A stretch of DNA of 64,000 nucleotides from Parabacteroides sp. AM08-6 (GTDB taxonomy: Bacteria; Bacteroidota; Bacteroidia; Bacteroidales; Tannerellaceae), in NCBI RefSeq assembly GCF_003473295.1, contig NZ_QRMP01000017.1, positions 693-64,692 of the forward strand. The letters are read 5' to 3'. Position numbers and translations under genes: made by a program. This document shows positions 63,638 through 64,000 of this stretch, one piece after another (position 1 is the stretch's first letter; every line of letters starts with the position of its first letter). Under the pieces are notes generated by a model, which searched no databases, was not told where the DNA came from, and saw only the letters and a list, made by a program, of their open reading frames with translations.

Positions 63638-64000
63638 ATGAAAAAAACAATTACTTTTCTGCTTTTACTGGCAGTCGTTCTGATTCCCATTAAAGCTCAG
63701 GATGTACAAAACGTAAAGCCTGTAAAAAATGTGATCCTGCTAATTCCGGACGGGACATCACTGGCTACCGTATCAATGGCCCGCTGGCTACAGTGGTATA
63801 CAAACCCTGATATGCCGAAACTAAATATCGACCCGTATCTTTGCGGAACAGTTCGTACACATTCCTCCAATGCACCGATAGGCGACTCTGCCCCTACTAC
63901 ATCCTGCTATATGACAGGATATCCGAGTCGTACAGGCTACGTATCGACTTATCCCGAACATGATGGAGACAACGATATTTATCCGACCGATCCCCAACGT
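63638..64000 (+). CDS. Alkaline phosphatase, partial (runs off the window)
   Basis: The first 121 codons are present. A signal peptide (MKKTITFLLLLAVVLIPIKA) is followed by NVILLIPDGTSLATVSMARW and the nucleophile segment GDSAPTTSCYMTGY, with the Asp-Ser of PhoA-type (PF00245) alkaline phosphatases. It should be exported and cut phosphate monoesters. The C-terminal metal ligands lie beyond the window. Confidence 0.88.
   Translation, partial: MKKTITFLLLLAVVLIPIKAQDVQNVKPVKNVILLIPDGTSLATVSMARWLQWYTNPDMPKLNIDPYLCGTVRTHSSNAPIGDSAPTTSCYMTGYPSRTGYVSTYPEHDGDNDIYPTDPQR

Overview
The window looks like chromosomal core DNA of a member of the Bacteroidales, possibly Parabacteroides or a close relative (inference from gene content; not tested). 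The main evidence is the recurring promoter motif TAnnTTTG (the Bacteroidetes sigma-ABfr -7 element) ahead of most transcription units, the glycoside hydrolases, 6-bladed beta-propeller and DUF4595-type lipoproteins, a TPR/AraC hybrid regulator, and housekeeping genes in Bacteroidales style. No SusC/SusD pair, CRISPR array, rRNA operon or intact insertion sequence is visible.

Layout. 1-3.8 kb: GH106-like glycoside hydrolase translationally coupled to an L-arabinose/L-fucose isomerase-family protein. 3.9-6.6 kb: DJ-1/PfpI gene divergent from an HxlR regulator, yaaA and HNH nuclease operon. 6.6-16.6 kb: beta-propeller protein, ABM lipoprotein, pheT-yebC, a TPR protein, lepA and trmD. 16.6-26.8 kb: DUF4595-like lipoprotein, GH3 enzyme, glgB-manA, and a cation/proton antiporter overlapping a GH140-like enzyme. 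26.8-32.2 kb: a possible 40-codon gene, sbcD, sbcC and an MNT-HEPN fusion. 32.3-40.4 kb: AspT/YidE-type transporter, THUMP-like methyltransferase, and a GH78, glycerate kinase and GntP permease operon. 41-43.7 kb: a two-lobed retropepsin-like protein divergent from a two-component locus broken by an internal deletion. 43.7-48.4 kb: iorA-iorB-tlpA-EFR1 ferredoxin operon and mltG. 48.6-49.2 kb: tRNA-Ser(GCU) followed by a decayed integrase and repeats. 49.2-64 kb: macroglobulin/plug-domain protein, pyridoxal kinase, panE-like reductase, a 1000-residue double-FAD Tat protein, three small genes including an armless HU-like protein, a TPR-AraC membrane regulator with an SDR enzyme, lemA with an M48 protease, an M24 peptidase and the start of an alkaline phosphatase.

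The most notable structures not explained by single genes are: a 61-bp element present twice in inverted orientation 32 kb apart (1-61 and 32329-32389, the first 32 positions identical); the fusion of a histidine kinase to the DNA-binding domain of a response regulator by loss of everything between; the integrase remnant at tRNA-Ser; and the redox-type divergon that carries an orphan HNH nuclease. Many start codons were moved inward from the longest possible reading frame because a -7 promoter element lies on or inside the apparent N-terminus (for example glgB, the 49.2-51.8 kb gene and the 32.7 kb transporter).
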